Assembly: GCF_000378045.1 (NCBI RefSeq)
Contig: NZ_KB899094.1
Location: 88,243-152,242, forward strand
Origin: Marinobacterium rhizophilum DSM 18822
GTDB taxonomy: Bacteria > Pseudomonadota > Gammaproteobacteria > Pseudomonadales > Balneatricaceae
Direction: 5' to 3'
DNA: 64,000 nt
A model generated the notes under the pieces. The model ran no database searches. It was not told where the DNA came from and saw only the letters and a program-made list of their open reading frames with translations. Positions within the stretch are counted from its first letter, which is position 1. Each line of letters opens with the position of its first letter. The position numbers and the translations under genes were made by a program. Below, piece by piece: positions 9,008 through 17,153 of this stretch.

Positions 9008-9814
9008 ATGTCCAAGCTCCTGTCCCGTCCGACCGCGCCCGATGATCAGGGTTGTATTCAGCGCATCACTCCCGCCTCTGCCGGCTGGGAGTATGTGGGC
9101 TTTGAGGTTTATCAGTTGCAGCCGGGGCAGGTACTGGAGCAGGCCACCGGCGATCAGGAAGTCTGTCTGGTGCTGGTGAGCGGACTGGCCGATGTTGCGA
9201 CTGCGCAGGAAAGCTGGACTGGCCTGGGCGAGCGCATGAGCGTGTTCGAGCAGAAGGCACCCTTCAGTGTTTATGTGCCGCCGTCTGACACGTTCAAGGT
9301 GACCGCCACGACGGCGCTGGAGCTGGCCGTGTGCAAGGCGCCCGCAAAGGGCGAGTATCCCGCGCGTCTCATTACGCCAGCCGATACCCGCTACGAAACC
9401 CGCGGCGAAGGCACCAATCAGCGTCATGTCTGCAATATCCTGTTTGGCAACATGGCGGCAGAGCATTTGCTGGTATGCGAAGTCTTCACGCCAGGTGGAA
9501 ACTGGTCCAGCTACCCGCCGCACAAGCATGACCGTGATGCGGCACCGGCGGAAACGCAGCTGGAGGAAACCTACTACCACCGCATCAATCCGCCCCAGGG
9601 ATTTGCCTTCCAGCGTGTCTATACCGATGACCGCAGCCTGGATGAAACCATGGCGGTGGAAGATCACAACGTGGTCATGGTGCCTGAAGGCTATCACCCG
9701 GTGGGCGCCCCGCATGGCTATGACCTGTATTATCTGAATGTCATGGCCGGCCCCGAGCGTACCTGGATTTTCCACAATGATCCTGACCATGAGTGGCTGC
9801 TGCAAAAAGACTGA
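9008..9814 (+). CDS. iolB: 5-deoxy-glucuronate isomerase
   Basis: A 268-residue bicupin of the KduI/IolB family. It isomerises 5-deoxy-D-glucuronate (from IolD) to 2-deoxy-5-keto-D-gluconate, the IolC substrate. Diagnostic segments are GWEYVGFEVYQLQPG at the N terminus, the metal-site region NWSSYPPHKHDRD, the E-rich LEETYYHRINPPQGF, and VPEGYHPVGAPHGYDLYYLNVMAG near the C terminus. It is 297 bp downstream of iolR on the same strand and separate from the other iol genes. No GGAA-N6-TTCC box is visible in the 8711-9007 gap, so iolB may be cotranscribed with iolR. Confidence 0.94.
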   Translation: MSKLLSRPTAPDDQGCIQRITPASAGWEYVGFEVYQLQPGQVLEQATGDQEVCLVLVSGLADVATAQESWTGLGERMSVFEQKAPFSVYVPPSDTFKVTATTALELAVCKAPAKGEYPARLITPADTRYETRGEGTNQRHVCNILFGNMAAEHLLVCEVFTPGGNWSSYPPHKHDRDAAPAETQLEETYYHRINPPQGFAFQRVYTDDRSLDETMAVEDHNVVMVPEGYHPVGAPHGYDLYYLNVMAGPERTWIFHNDPDHEWLLQKD

Positions 9815-10129
9815 TCAGCGCCTTCTGCCTGTATATTCGGCCGTGATCTTCTTCGCGGCCGGATAGCGCTCAGTAGCCGTACCGTTTACCGCTTTGCGTT
9901 GCCAACTGTAGTCTTTAAATCCAGGCGATCTGCTCACTGCTCACTGGTTTCTGCGCCGCGTTTTATTGTCTTGCGCTGCATGTGTTTCTACTCAGCAGGT
10001 CAGCTGGAAGCTGCCATTTCATTGCAAGTCACCCCGCTGTCTTTCCTTGGCCTATAGTTATCCGACAGGCGAGTCGGGCTGTACTTGGGTACAGATGGAA
10101 TGATTTCAAACTGTCCATGGAGGCAATGT
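9815..10129. other. intergenic region, nothing recognised
   Basis: 315 bp between iolB and the dienelactone hydrolase gene. Only a short direct repeat (CTGCTCACTGCTCACTG at 9931-9947) is noticeable. No terminator, RNA gene or credible ORF is seen. Confidence 0.5.
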
Positions 10130-10873
10130 ATGCGCGCATTACTGGGAGTTCTTAGTCTGAGTCTGGCATCCGTTGTGGTGTTGGCCGAGGGTAAATCGGT
10201 GAGCTACACGGTCAACGGTCAGGAATATGAGGGCTACTACGTGAGCCCGTCTGCGGATGCGCCGCTGGTGCTGTTGGTGCATGACTGGGATGGTTTGACC
10301 GACTATGAAGTGAAACGAGCAGAAATGCTGTCCGATATGGGTTACGGGGTTTTTGCCGCCGACCTGTTTGGCGCAGGTGTGCGCCCCACTGCACTTGAGG
10401 ATAAACGTCAGCACACCGGAGAGTTGTATCAGGATCGGGAAAAAATGCGGGCATTGATGAGTGGTGCCCTGGATGCAGCCCGTGCGCAGGGCGCGCAAAC
10501 TGAAAATGTGGTCGCGGCCGGTTACTGTTTTGGCGGGGCTGCGGTGTTGGAACTGGCACGCTCAGGTGCACCCCTGCAGGGGTTTGCAACCTTCCACGGG
10601 GGGCTCAGTAAGCCTGAGGGCCAGGACTACAGTGCGGTCAAGAGCAAGGTGCTGGTTATGCATGGCTCTGCGGATACGGCAATCAGTCTGAGCGATTTTG
10701 CGGGCCTGGCTGCTGAGCTGGAATCGGCTGGCGTCTCCCATGAGATGATTACCTACAGCGGTGCTCCCCATGCGTTTACGGTATTCGGTGCGGACAGTTA
10801 CCGCGAAGAGGCGGACCAACAGTCCTGGAAGCGCTTTAGCGCTTTTCTGCATGAGCAGCTGGAAAACGAGTAG
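10130..10873 (+). CDS. exported dienelactone hydrolase family protein
   Basis: A 247-residue alpha/beta hydrolase of the dienelactone hydrolase (DLH) family. A hydrophobic N terminus (MRALLGVLSLSLASVVVLA) looks like a signal peptide, so the enzyme is probably periplasmic. The catalytic triad is visible: nucleophilic Cys in GYCFGG, Asp in HGSADTA and His in GAPHAFTVFG. I chose the ATG at 10130 because GGAGG lies 6 nt upstream and the signal peptide then starts at once; the upstream ATG at 10085 would mask it. The substrate is unknown, and exported DLH proteins often have no defined role. A terminator follows. Confidence 0.85.
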   Translation: MRALLGVLSLSLASVVVLAEGKSVSYTVNGQEYEGYYVSPSADAPLVLLVHDWDGLTDYEVKRAEMLSDMGYGVFAADLFGAGVRPTALEDKRQHTGELYQDREKMRALMSGALDAARAQGAQTENVVAAGYCFGGAAVLELARSGAPLQGFATFHGGLSKPEGQDYSAVKSKVLVMHGSADTAISLSDFAGLAAELESAGVSHEMITYSGAPHAFTVFGADSYREEADQQSWKRFSAFLHEQLENE

Positions 10874-10917
10874 CTGTAACTAACCCCGTTGCGCCGTGCA
10901 GATGTACGTGCAGATGT

Positions 10918-10947
10918 AAAAGAGGCCCCGAACGGGGCCTCTTTTTT
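10918..10947. terminator. bidirectional rho-independent terminator
   Basis: GAGGCCCC (10922-10929) and GGGGCCTC (10934-10941) flank the loop GAAC-type turn, with A-run before and TTTTTT after. It serves the convergent dienelactone hydrolase (+) and BCCT transporter (-) genes. Confidence 0.9.
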
Positions 10948-10972
10948 GTCGACGGGTTTAGCCAGTGGAGCC

Positions 10973-12586
10973 CTAGCGAGGCTCGCTCATCAGTCCCTTG
11001 ACGATGGCAACGCAGGCAATTAATAGCACGATGGTGAAGGGGAACCCGGTGGAGACTGCCATGGCCTGCAGCGCACCCAGGCCGCCACCGAGCAACAGGG
11101 CAATGGCCACCAGGCCTTCGAACACGCACCAGAACACCCGCTGGGGTGTCGGCGCGTCAATCTTGCCGCCGGCGGTGATGGTGTCGATGACCAGGGAGCC
11201 GGAGTCCGACGAGGTCACAAAGAATACGATGACCAGCACGATGCCCAGGAAGGAGGTTATCTGGGTCAGCGGCAGTTCCTGCAGCATGGCAAACAGCTTC
11301 AGTTCCAGTGGTGCGCTGGCAACCGTCTGGACGCCATCGGTGACCAGCTGGCTGATAGCAGTGCCGCCAAAGGCTGTCATCCAGAAAACGCAGACCACTG
11401 AAGGAATCAGCAGTACACAGGTGATGAACTCGCGCACGGTGCGACCGCGGGACACACGGGCAATAAACATGCCGACGAACGGCGACCAGGAAATCCACCA
11501 GGCCCAGTAGAATGCGGTCCAGCCCTGGCTGAAGTTGGCATCGCTGCGACCCACGGGGTTCGACAGCGCTGGCAGGTTCTGCACATAGGCCACCAGGTTA
11601 TTGAAAAAACCACTCAGGATGGCGATGGTCGGGCCCACGATGACCACGAACAGCAGCAGCAGGACTGCCAGGACCATGTTGATCTCCGACAGCCGCTTGA
11701 CGCCGGCATCAAGCCCTGCCACCACGGACAGCAGTGCAATACCGGTGATACCGATGATCAGAAATACCTTGGTGGTTTCGGTCGCCGGCAGTCCAAACAG
11801 GAACTCGAGACCGGCGGCGGCCTGTTCGGCACCGAAACCCAGTGACGTCGCCAGTCCGAACAGGGTAGCGAATACGGCCAGTATATCGATGATGTGGCCA
11901 GTCAGACCCCAAATGCGCTCGCCGAAAATCGGGTAGAAAATGGAGCGCATGGTCAGTGGCAGACCCTTGTTGTAGGAAAACAGCGCCAGTGCCAGCGCGA
12001 CAATCGCGTAGATTGCCCAGGGGTGCAGACCCCAGTGGAAGATGGTGGCGGCCATGCCTAAGCGCGCGGCGGCCTCCGCATCACCCGGTGCGCCGCCCAG
12101 AGGGGCCCAGCTGTCCGGTGTGCCTGCATTATCTGCAAAGGATGACGAGAAATGCGATAACGGCTCCGATACGCCGTAGAACATCAGGCCGATGCCCATG
12201 CCGGCGGCGAACAGCATGGCGAACCAGCCGCTGTAGGAGTAATCCGGTGTGGCATCGGTACCGCCCAGGCGTACGCGGCCCAGCGGCGAGACGACCAGCA
12301 CCAGGCAGAGAATAACGAAGACATTGGCCGAGGCGATAAAGAACCAGTCCAGGGTCGAGGTCAGCCAGACTCTCATGGCATTGAACATGGGTCCCGCGCT
12401 GTCCTGGAACGCGAGGGTAAAAAAGACAAAGGCGACAATGCACAGTCCCGAGATCAAAAAAACCGGGTTATGTACATCAAGGTTGAAGGGTCCTATCTGG
12501 GTGCTGATATTGTCCTGACCGATTTCATAGTCGGTCTCAATCAGCGTGGAGTCTCCTTCAGGGCTAATATCTGTGGGTTCAGTCAT
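10973..12586 (-). CDS. BCCT-family betaine/carnitine/choline transporter
   Basis: A 537-residue inner-membrane carrier of the betaine-choline-carnitine transporter family with about 12 membrane helices. Family signatures are the glycine-rich GMGIGLMFYGVSEP in TM3, FHWGLHPWAIY, and the conserved tryptophan box WAWWISWSPFVGMFIARVSRGRTVREF that lines the substrate site. The glycine-rich Met-Gly stretch is typical of Na+-coupled members, so Na+/betaine symport is the likely mode. The short C-terminal tail (ends LMSEPR) does not resemble the long osmosensory tails of BetT/BetP. The substrate cannot be fixed from sequence. SD AAGGGAAAAGC precedes the ATG. A UspA gene lies upstream on the same strand. 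Confidence 0.9.
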   Translation of the reverse strand: MTEPTDISPEGDSTLIETDYEIGQDNISTQIGPFNLDVHNPVFLISGLCIVAFVFFTLAFQDSAGPMFNAMRVWLTSTLDWFFIASANVFVILCLVLVVSPLGRVRLGGTDATPDYSYSGWFAMLFAAGMGIGLMFYGVSEPLSHFSSSFADNAGTPDSWAPLGGAPGDAEAAARLGMAATIFHWGLHPWAIYAIVALALALFSYNKGLPLTMRSIFYPIFGERIWGLTGHIIDILAVFATLFGLATSLGFGAEQAAAGLEFLFGLPATETTKVFLIIGITGIALLSVVAGLDAGVKRLSEINMVLAVLLLLFVVIVGPTIAILSGFFNNLVAYVQNLPALSNPVGRSDANFSQGWTAFYWAWWISWSPFVGMFIARVSRGRTVREFITCVLLIPSVVCVFWMTAFGGTAISQLVTDGVQTVASAPLELKLFAMLQELPLTQITSFLGIVLVIVFFVTSSDSGSLVIDTITAGGKIDAPTPQRVFWCVFEGLVAIALLLGGGLGALQAMAVSTGFPFTIVLLIACVAIVKGLMSEPR

Positions 12587-12822
12587 GCTTTTCCCTTGTG
12601 TTGGACTGATAGGTGGCTCAAGGCCTTTGGCAAGCGGTACGCAGCATCGGCCTGTATCGCCAAGGCCGCGTTAGTCTGTGATCGCTGGCGAGCCCGGTTA
12701 AAGAACCCCGGCTATTTCAAGTCGTTGGGCTTTTGCGATTCATTTGATGACGCCCCCGTTGCTGTTAACAGTTGCGCCATCAATTACGAACACCATGCTG
12801 TGGTTAGGCTGCGAGCGGACTC

Positions 12823-13239
12823 TTAGCGGACAACCAGAACGGACATTTTGGAAAAGGATGCAAAGTAGCCTGCATTGGATGCGAAAACGTGCTCAAGCAA
12901 ACCGGGTACATGGGATGCCATGACAACCAGGTCGGTGCCGGTATCGGTAGCGGCTCGCATGAGGGTATCGTCGAGGTCCACAGCGGGGTCATGGCTAATG
13001 TAGGACGCACTGCGGACGTCGGAAAGGTCATGTTTAATGGCCTGTTCCTGACCGAATTGCTCCATTTTTTTGGAAAACTCTTCCGGGGTATGAGCGACAC
13101 TGCTCGGGGTGCTGGCGGTGACGCCGACATAACAGATGGAGGCCTGGTAAAGTTTGGCCAGATCGGCAGCGCACTGCAGCGCTTTCTCAAGTTTATCTGC
13201 GTGGGCCAGATCGACTGGCACCATGATATGACTGTACAT
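12823..13239 (-). CDS. universal stress protein UspA family
   Basis: A 138-residue single-domain Usp. It starts MYSHIMVPVDLAHADKLEKAL, the usual first beta-strand and nucleotide-contact Asp. It contains TDLVVMASHVPGLLEHVFASNAGYF and ends KMSVLVVR. The classic ATP-binding G-2x-G-9x-G(S/T) loop is degenerate here (SHVPGLLEHVFASN), so ATP binding is uncertain. SD GGGAGAAAAACAC precedes the start. It is 236 bp upstream of the BCCT transporter on the same strand. Usp genes commonly accompany osmolyte transporters, so a role in osmotic response is plausible. Confidence 0.85.
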   Translation of the reverse strand: MYSHIMVPVDLAHADKLEKALQCAADLAKLYQASICYVGVTASTPSSVAHTPEEFSKKMEQFGQEQAIKHDLSDVRSASYISHDPAVDLDDTLMRAATDTGTDLVVMASHVPGLLEHVFASNAGYFASFSKMSVLVVR

Positions 13240-13388
13240 GTGTTTTTCTCCCTGCGGGTGGCAAGTAGCACTTTTGAGATTGAGCTTACAGCTGCAAGTA
13301 TTGCAGATGCTTGAAGAATAAGGGGGATTCTTAAAAAATCAAACGGGGAGTTGGTGAAACTGGAACCTGTACGGGGTCCCTTGAATGC

Positions 13389-13415
13389 AAAAAAGCCGGC
13401 ATGGGCCGGCTTTTT
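13389..13415. terminator. rho-independent terminator
   Basis: AAAAAGCCGGC and GCCGGCTTTTT flank ATGG. It is a strong symmetric hairpin ending the minus-strand SemiSWEET gene. Confidence 0.9.
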
Positions 13416-13440
13416 CAGTCAGGGAGTGGTCACCCGAGAG

Positions 13441-13737
13441 TCAGGCTTGGGGTACTGTGCCGACCAGGTTGCGACGCTTCTGAAAGCGCTTGCGCAGGGT
13501 CAGCGCGAGGACCGAGGATGACAGTATGAAGGTCACCAGGTTGGCCAGAAACATCGGCAAATCATGCAGAATGATGCCGTAGGTCAGCCACAGGGCGACA
13601 CCGAATGTCAGGATCGAATACATGCACACTGAAATGCCTTCGACATTGCCGGTCTTTAGAATTTGCAGTACCTGCGGCACGAAGGCAGCGGTAGTGCAAA
13701 CGGCAGCAATCATGCCGATCAATGTCGTGTTATCCAT
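13441..13737 (-). CDS. SemiSWEET-type MtN3/PQ-loop transporter
   Basis: A 98-residue membrane protein with three predicted helices, the size of bacterial SemiSWEET half-transporters, which dimerise to move sugars. The PQ-loop signature is visible in the first helix (TTAAFVPQVLQILKTGNVEGIS). This is followed by a second helix containing LTFGVALWLTYGI and a third containing FLANLVTFILSSSVLALTL, then a basic tail. I chose the ATG at 13737 (MDNTTLIGM) because it has GAGGA 8-10 nt upstream and gives the family length. Longer in-frame starts up to 13863 add a non-conserved, charged leader. The substrate is unknown. Confidence 0.82.
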   Translation of the reverse strand: MDNTTLIGMIAAVCTTAAFVPQVLQILKTGNVEGISVCMYSILTFGVALWLTYGIILHDLPMFLANLVTFILSSSVLALTLRKRFQKRRNLVGTVPQA

Positions 13738-14068
13738 CTGTGCAATCCTCGACATCATACCCAATGGCGGATCACGCCTTGCGTAACGTCGGTCATAAAA
13801 ATTTAGGGTAGGTTGGCTATCATGCCGTGATTCAGGTGGCTGCGAGCGCAGAAGGTGAATCACGATTGAAGAAGCACGCGATTGTAATCAAGCACAGAGC
13901 GGTCTTTCAAGTGACCAAATCGAAACGCAGGCGTTAGATTTATTCATGTATTATGCTGCTGGTCAAATCGACCGAAAGTGACTGATCAGGCACGATTTTT
14001 TTGCGAGCAGGCTGTCGTGATTCCGGCTTTTGGGTTACCGTAATTTGCAGTGTTTACAGGAGAGATCC

Positions 14069-14521
14069 ATGGAGTTTGTAATTCAGGACTGGCACTGGCT
14101 GGCATTTGGCATGTTGCTGGTGATGGCAGAGGTGTTTATTCCCAGCTTTACCATCTTCTGGTTTGGGCTGGGTGCCGTGATTGTGGCGGCCATTCTCTGG
14201 TGGGTGCCGGATTTCGCATTCAGCTGGCAATTGGTTGTCTGGGCCTTGTCGTCAAGCCTGTTTGCCGCGCTCTGGTTTCGCTTTTTCAAGCCGCTCATGG
14301 TGGATCGAACCAAGGCGGGTATTGCCCGCGAAGCCATTTGTGGAGAAAGCGGGCAGGTGATCAAAGTGCCGCAGCCGGGTGGGCGCGGTGTAGTGCGTTT
14401 CACCACGCCGCTGCTGGGGGATGATGAATGGGATTTTATTTGTGATAGCGAAGTTGCCCTCGGAGACCGGGTGCATGTCAAGGATGTGTCGGGCAACACC
14501 CTGATCGTGGAAAAACGTTAA
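14069..14521 (+). CDS. NfeD-like membrane protein
   Basis: A 150-residue NfeD family protein. Two or three N-terminal membrane helices (HWLAFGMLLVMAEVFIPSF and the following hydrophobic segments) precede a C-terminal OB-fold (about residues 85-150) ending VKDVSGNTLIVEKR. NfeD proteins are partners of SPFH proteins, and here the SPFH gene follows 35 bp downstream. I chose the ATG at 14069, preceded by AGGAGAGATCC, over the in-frame ATG at 14030. It probably acts with the downstream protein in membrane microdomain organisation or protein quality control. Confidence 0.88.
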   Translation: MEFVIQDWHWLAFGMLLVMAEVFIPSFTIFWFGLGAVIVAAILWWVPDFAFSWQLVVWALSSSLFAALWFRFFKPLMVDRTKAGIAREAICGESGQVIKVPQPGGRGVVRFTTPLLGDDEWDFICDSEVALGDRVHVKDVSGNTLIVEKR

Positions 14522-14556
14522 GTCTGAAGTTCTGAAGTTCTGAAGGAGTAGCACTT

Positions 14557-15417
14557 ATGATGATTGATGGAATCGTACTGGCCGGTATTTTTCTGGTGCT
14601 GGTGATTGTTACGGTGGCGCTGGGGGTCAAAACTGTACCCCAGGGCAGTAAGTTTGTGGTGCAGCGTCTGGGTAAATTCCATAAGACGCTGGGGCCCGGG
14701 CTCAATATTATTTTCCCGTATATCGATGCGGTAGCCTATAAAATCACCACTAAGGACATAGTGCTGGATATTCCGTCCCAGGATGTGATTACTCGGGATA
14801 ATGCAGTGATCATCGCTAATGCGGTGGCCTACATCAATATCGTCTCGCCGGAAAAGGCGGTCTACGGTGTTGAGGATTACAATATTGCCATCCAGAACCT
14901 GGTGCAGACATCGTTGCGTTCGATCATCGGCGAGATGGATCTGGACGATGCATTATCCAATCGCGATGCCATCAAGGCCAAGCTCAAGGGCGCCATTTCC
15001 GACGATATCTCGGACTGGGGCATTACCCTGAAGACCGTCGAGATTCAGGACATCAATCCGTCAGAAACGATGCAGCATGCGATGGAAGAGCAGGCTGCTG
15101 CCGAGCGTGGCCGGCGCGCCACCGTGACCCGGGCTGATGGGGAAAAGGCCGCGGCTATTCTTGAGGCCGAGGGGCGGCTGGAGGCTTCGCGCCGCGATGC
15201 CGAGGCGCAGGTGGTGCTGGCCCAGGCGAGCCAGACGGCGATCGAAAAAGTTACCGCGGCGATTCAGAATAACGAGTTGCCGGTGATGTACCTGCTAGGC
15301 GAGCGCTACATCGAGGCAATGAAGGATCTGGCCGCGTCCGACAATTCCAAGACGGTCATTCTGCCGGGGGATATTCCGGCTGCAGTACGCGGCATTATGG
15401 GCGGATTTGGCAAGTGA
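14557..15417 (+). CDS. qmcA: SPFH/stomatin-family membrane protein (QmcA-like)
   Basis: A 286-residue stomatin/prohibitin-type protein with an N-terminal membrane anchor (GIVLAGIFLVLVIVTVALGV). The PHB/SPFH domain (about 25-185) has the paraslipin features VPQGSKFVVQRLGKF, LGPGLNIIFPYID and EMDLDDALSNRD. A long Ala/Glu-rich coiled coil follows (AEGRLEASRRDAEAQVVLAQA). It likely oligomerises at the inner membrane. It forms a two-gene unit with the NfeD gene. Between them is a short tandem TTCTGAAG repeat (14526-14544) containing the SD region. Its specific cellular role is not established by sequence. Confidence 0.88.
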   Translation: MMIDGIVLAGIFLVLVIVTVALGVKTVPQGSKFVVQRLGKFHKTLGPGLNIIFPYIDAVAYKITTKDIVLDIPSQDVITRDNAVIIANAVAYINIVSPEKAVYGVEDYNIAIQNLVQTSLRSIIGEMDLDDALSNRDAIKAKLKGAISDDISDWGITLKTVEIQDINPSETMQHAMEEQAAAERGRRATVTRADGEKAAAILEAEGRLEASRRDAEAQVVLAQASQTAIEKVTAAIQNNELPVMYLLGERYIEAMKDLAASDNSKTVILPGDIPAAVRGIMGGFGK

Positions 15418-15546
15418 TGTTCGGCAGCGGGGCTCCACAGGGGCACCGCTGCATTCTTCCTGCCGTCGTGTTTCTGCCACGCAAAATGAAGGGTGTCCTG
15501 CGCATGACCGGCTTTTGGTCCTCGGCGGGTCCGGTCCGGAGGCATG

Positions 15547-16440
15547 ATGGGGTTCAGTATTGAACAGTTGCAGGCCTTTGTCGCGGCGGCGGAGCAGGGG
15601 TCGTTTTCTGCAGCCGCAAGGCACTTGGGCAAGGCGCAATCGGTGATCAGTGTGGCAGTGAGCCACCTGGAAATTGACTGTGGTGTTGATCTGTTTGATC
15701 GCAGCGCACGCATGCCGGTGCTGACCGCACAGGGGCGTGCACTGTTGCGTGATGCGCAGGCGATCCTGCAGCGTTGCGATGAGATGCGCGCCAGTGCCGC
15801 GGGTCTTAGCCAGGGGATTGAGACGCGCCTGAGCGTTGCGGTGGATGCCGCCATCGCACTGGAATCACTGCTGCCTCAGCTGAGCGCCTTTGAACGGGCA
15901 TTTCCCCACCTCGAGCTTGAACTGCTCAATCCCACCAGTCAGGACGTTGCTGAACTGGTCAGCAGCGGCCGCGCGGATTTGGGTGTGATGTTCGAGCAGG
16001 AGCTATACCCAAGGGCGTTTCATTTTTCCGGCATTGCCCATGTTGAAGTGATTGCCCTGGCCGGTCCCGATCACCCGCTGTGTCAACAGGAGCAGGTGAA
16101 ACTGACGGATCTTGAACAGCACCGCCAACTGATGGCCTCCACGCGTACAACCGGGTTCCGCCAACTGGATGAGCTCAGTGGCGGACGCTGTTGGCGGGTG
16201 GAAAGCCAGTATGGCATCCTGGCGCTGGTGCGGGCCGGGTTCGGTTGGGCTTACCTGCCGCGCCACTTTGTACAGGCAGACCTGGCCCATGGCCGGGTCA
16301 AACAGCTGCCGCTCGATTTCCAGCAGGTGGATATCCAGACCGGTATCGATCTGATCTGGAGTCGTGACCGGCCCCTGGGGCCCGCTGGCCGCTGGTTGAC
16401 CGGGGCACTGTCCAAAGGCGACGCTGCCGATCGTTCCTGA
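15547..16440 (+). CDS. LysR-family transcriptional regulator
   Basis: A 297-residue LysR-type regulator. The N-terminal winged helix-turn-helix covers about residues 3-62 (FSIEQLQAFVAAAEQGSFSA, with AQSVISVAVSHLE as recognition helix). The effector-binding domain covers about 90-290. The SD GGAGG at 15538-15542 is too close to the first ATG (15544) and sits 4 nt from the ATG at 15547, which I prefer. The flanking genes (SPFH upstream, methyltransferase-like downstream) do not reveal a target. Confidence 0.85.
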   Translation: MGFSIEQLQAFVAAAEQGSFSAAARHLGKAQSVISVAVSHLEIDCGVDLFDRSARMPVLTAQGRALLRDAQAILQRCDEMRASAAGLSQGIETRLSVAVDAAIALESLLPQLSAFERAFPHLELELLNPTSQDVAELVSSGRADLGVMFEQELYPRAFHFSGIAHVEVIALAGPDHPLCQQEQVKLTDLEQHRQLMASTRTTGFRQLDELSGGRCWRVESQYGILALVRAGFGWAYLPRHFVQADLAHGRVKQLPLDFQQVDIQTGIDLIWSRDRPLGPAGRWLTGALSKGDAADRS

Positions 16441-16536
16441 GCGACGGTGTCGAAGATGGCCAGGTTGTTCTCTATACCCTCTGGGCGCGACAGCGCGCTT
16501 GCCGTCAGTACCCTATTCAGGGCAGAAAGGAAGAGT

Positions 16537-16998
16537 ATGAAAAGCCTGGAACTGAAAGTACCGCCATTAATAATCGCATGTCTTTGTGCTCTGGCCATGT
16601 TTGGTATTTCAAGGTTTTTTGAAAAGCAGCGTTTTTTGGCAGGGCTTGGCGATGTGATTGGTTTTGTATTTGTTGTTACGGGAATCCTTGTCGCGGTAGC
16701 GGGCATTGTCGCTTTTCGCAAGGCCAGAACAACAGTCAACCCGTTGCGTAATGGCAATATTTCCGCGCTGGTCACAAGCGGTATTTACTCGATGACAAGG
16801 AACCCAATGTACGTGGGGATTTTACTTCTGCTGACAGGTTTTGGGTTGTTGCTGTCAAGTCTGTATTCATTGGTCATGTGTGTCGTGTTTGTACTTTACA
16901 TTGATCGTTTTCAGATTCAGCCAGAAGAAAAAATGCTCGAGGCGATCTTTAAAAATGACTATGTGTTGTACAAGGCCAGGGTACGCAGGTGGGTGTGA
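16537..16998 (+). CDS. isoprenylcysteine methyltransferase-like membrane protein
   Basis: A 153-residue integral membrane protein with about four helices. Its C-terminal half has the ICMT/PEMT-type signature GIYSMTRNPMYVGILLLLTG, and EEKMLEAIF...YVLYKARVRRWV at the end. Proteins of this fold use SAM to methylate lipids or prenylcysteine, but many bacterial members are uncharacterised. The chosen ATG at 16537 has the SD AAAGGAAGAG; the longer reading from 16447 lacks one. Base composition is visibly more AT-rich than neighbouring genes (poly-T stretches near 16612-16640), a possible sign of transfer. Confidence 0.75.
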   Translation: MKSLELKVPPLIIACLCALAMFGISRFFEKQRFLAGLGDVIGFVFVVTGILVAVAGIVAFRKARTTVNPLRNGNISALVTSGIYSMTRNPMYVGILLLLTGFGLLLSSLYSLVMCVVFVLYIDRFQIQPEEKMLEAIFKNDYVLYKARVRRWV

Positions 16999-17078
16999 GC
17001 AGTTAGACTCTGCGGGAATTAAACCTCTGCTAAAAACGTAACGCTCATTCGCTTTGATGTCATGCTTTTTGCCAAGAC

Positions 17079-17099
17079 AGCCAGCGGCTGCCGCTGGCT
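17079..17099. repeat. perfect 10-bp-arm inverted repeat between convergent genes
   Basis: AGCCAGCGGC and its complement GCCGCTGGCT meet around a single base. It lies between the convergent methyltransferase-like gene (+) and ptsP (-). It could act as a terminator, but the T-runs beside it are poor. Confidence 0.35.
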
Positions 17100-17153
17100 G
17101 CGGTTGGGTTTACTTCAGCCAGAGCATCAGCTGCGCAGCGCAGAATTACCCTT

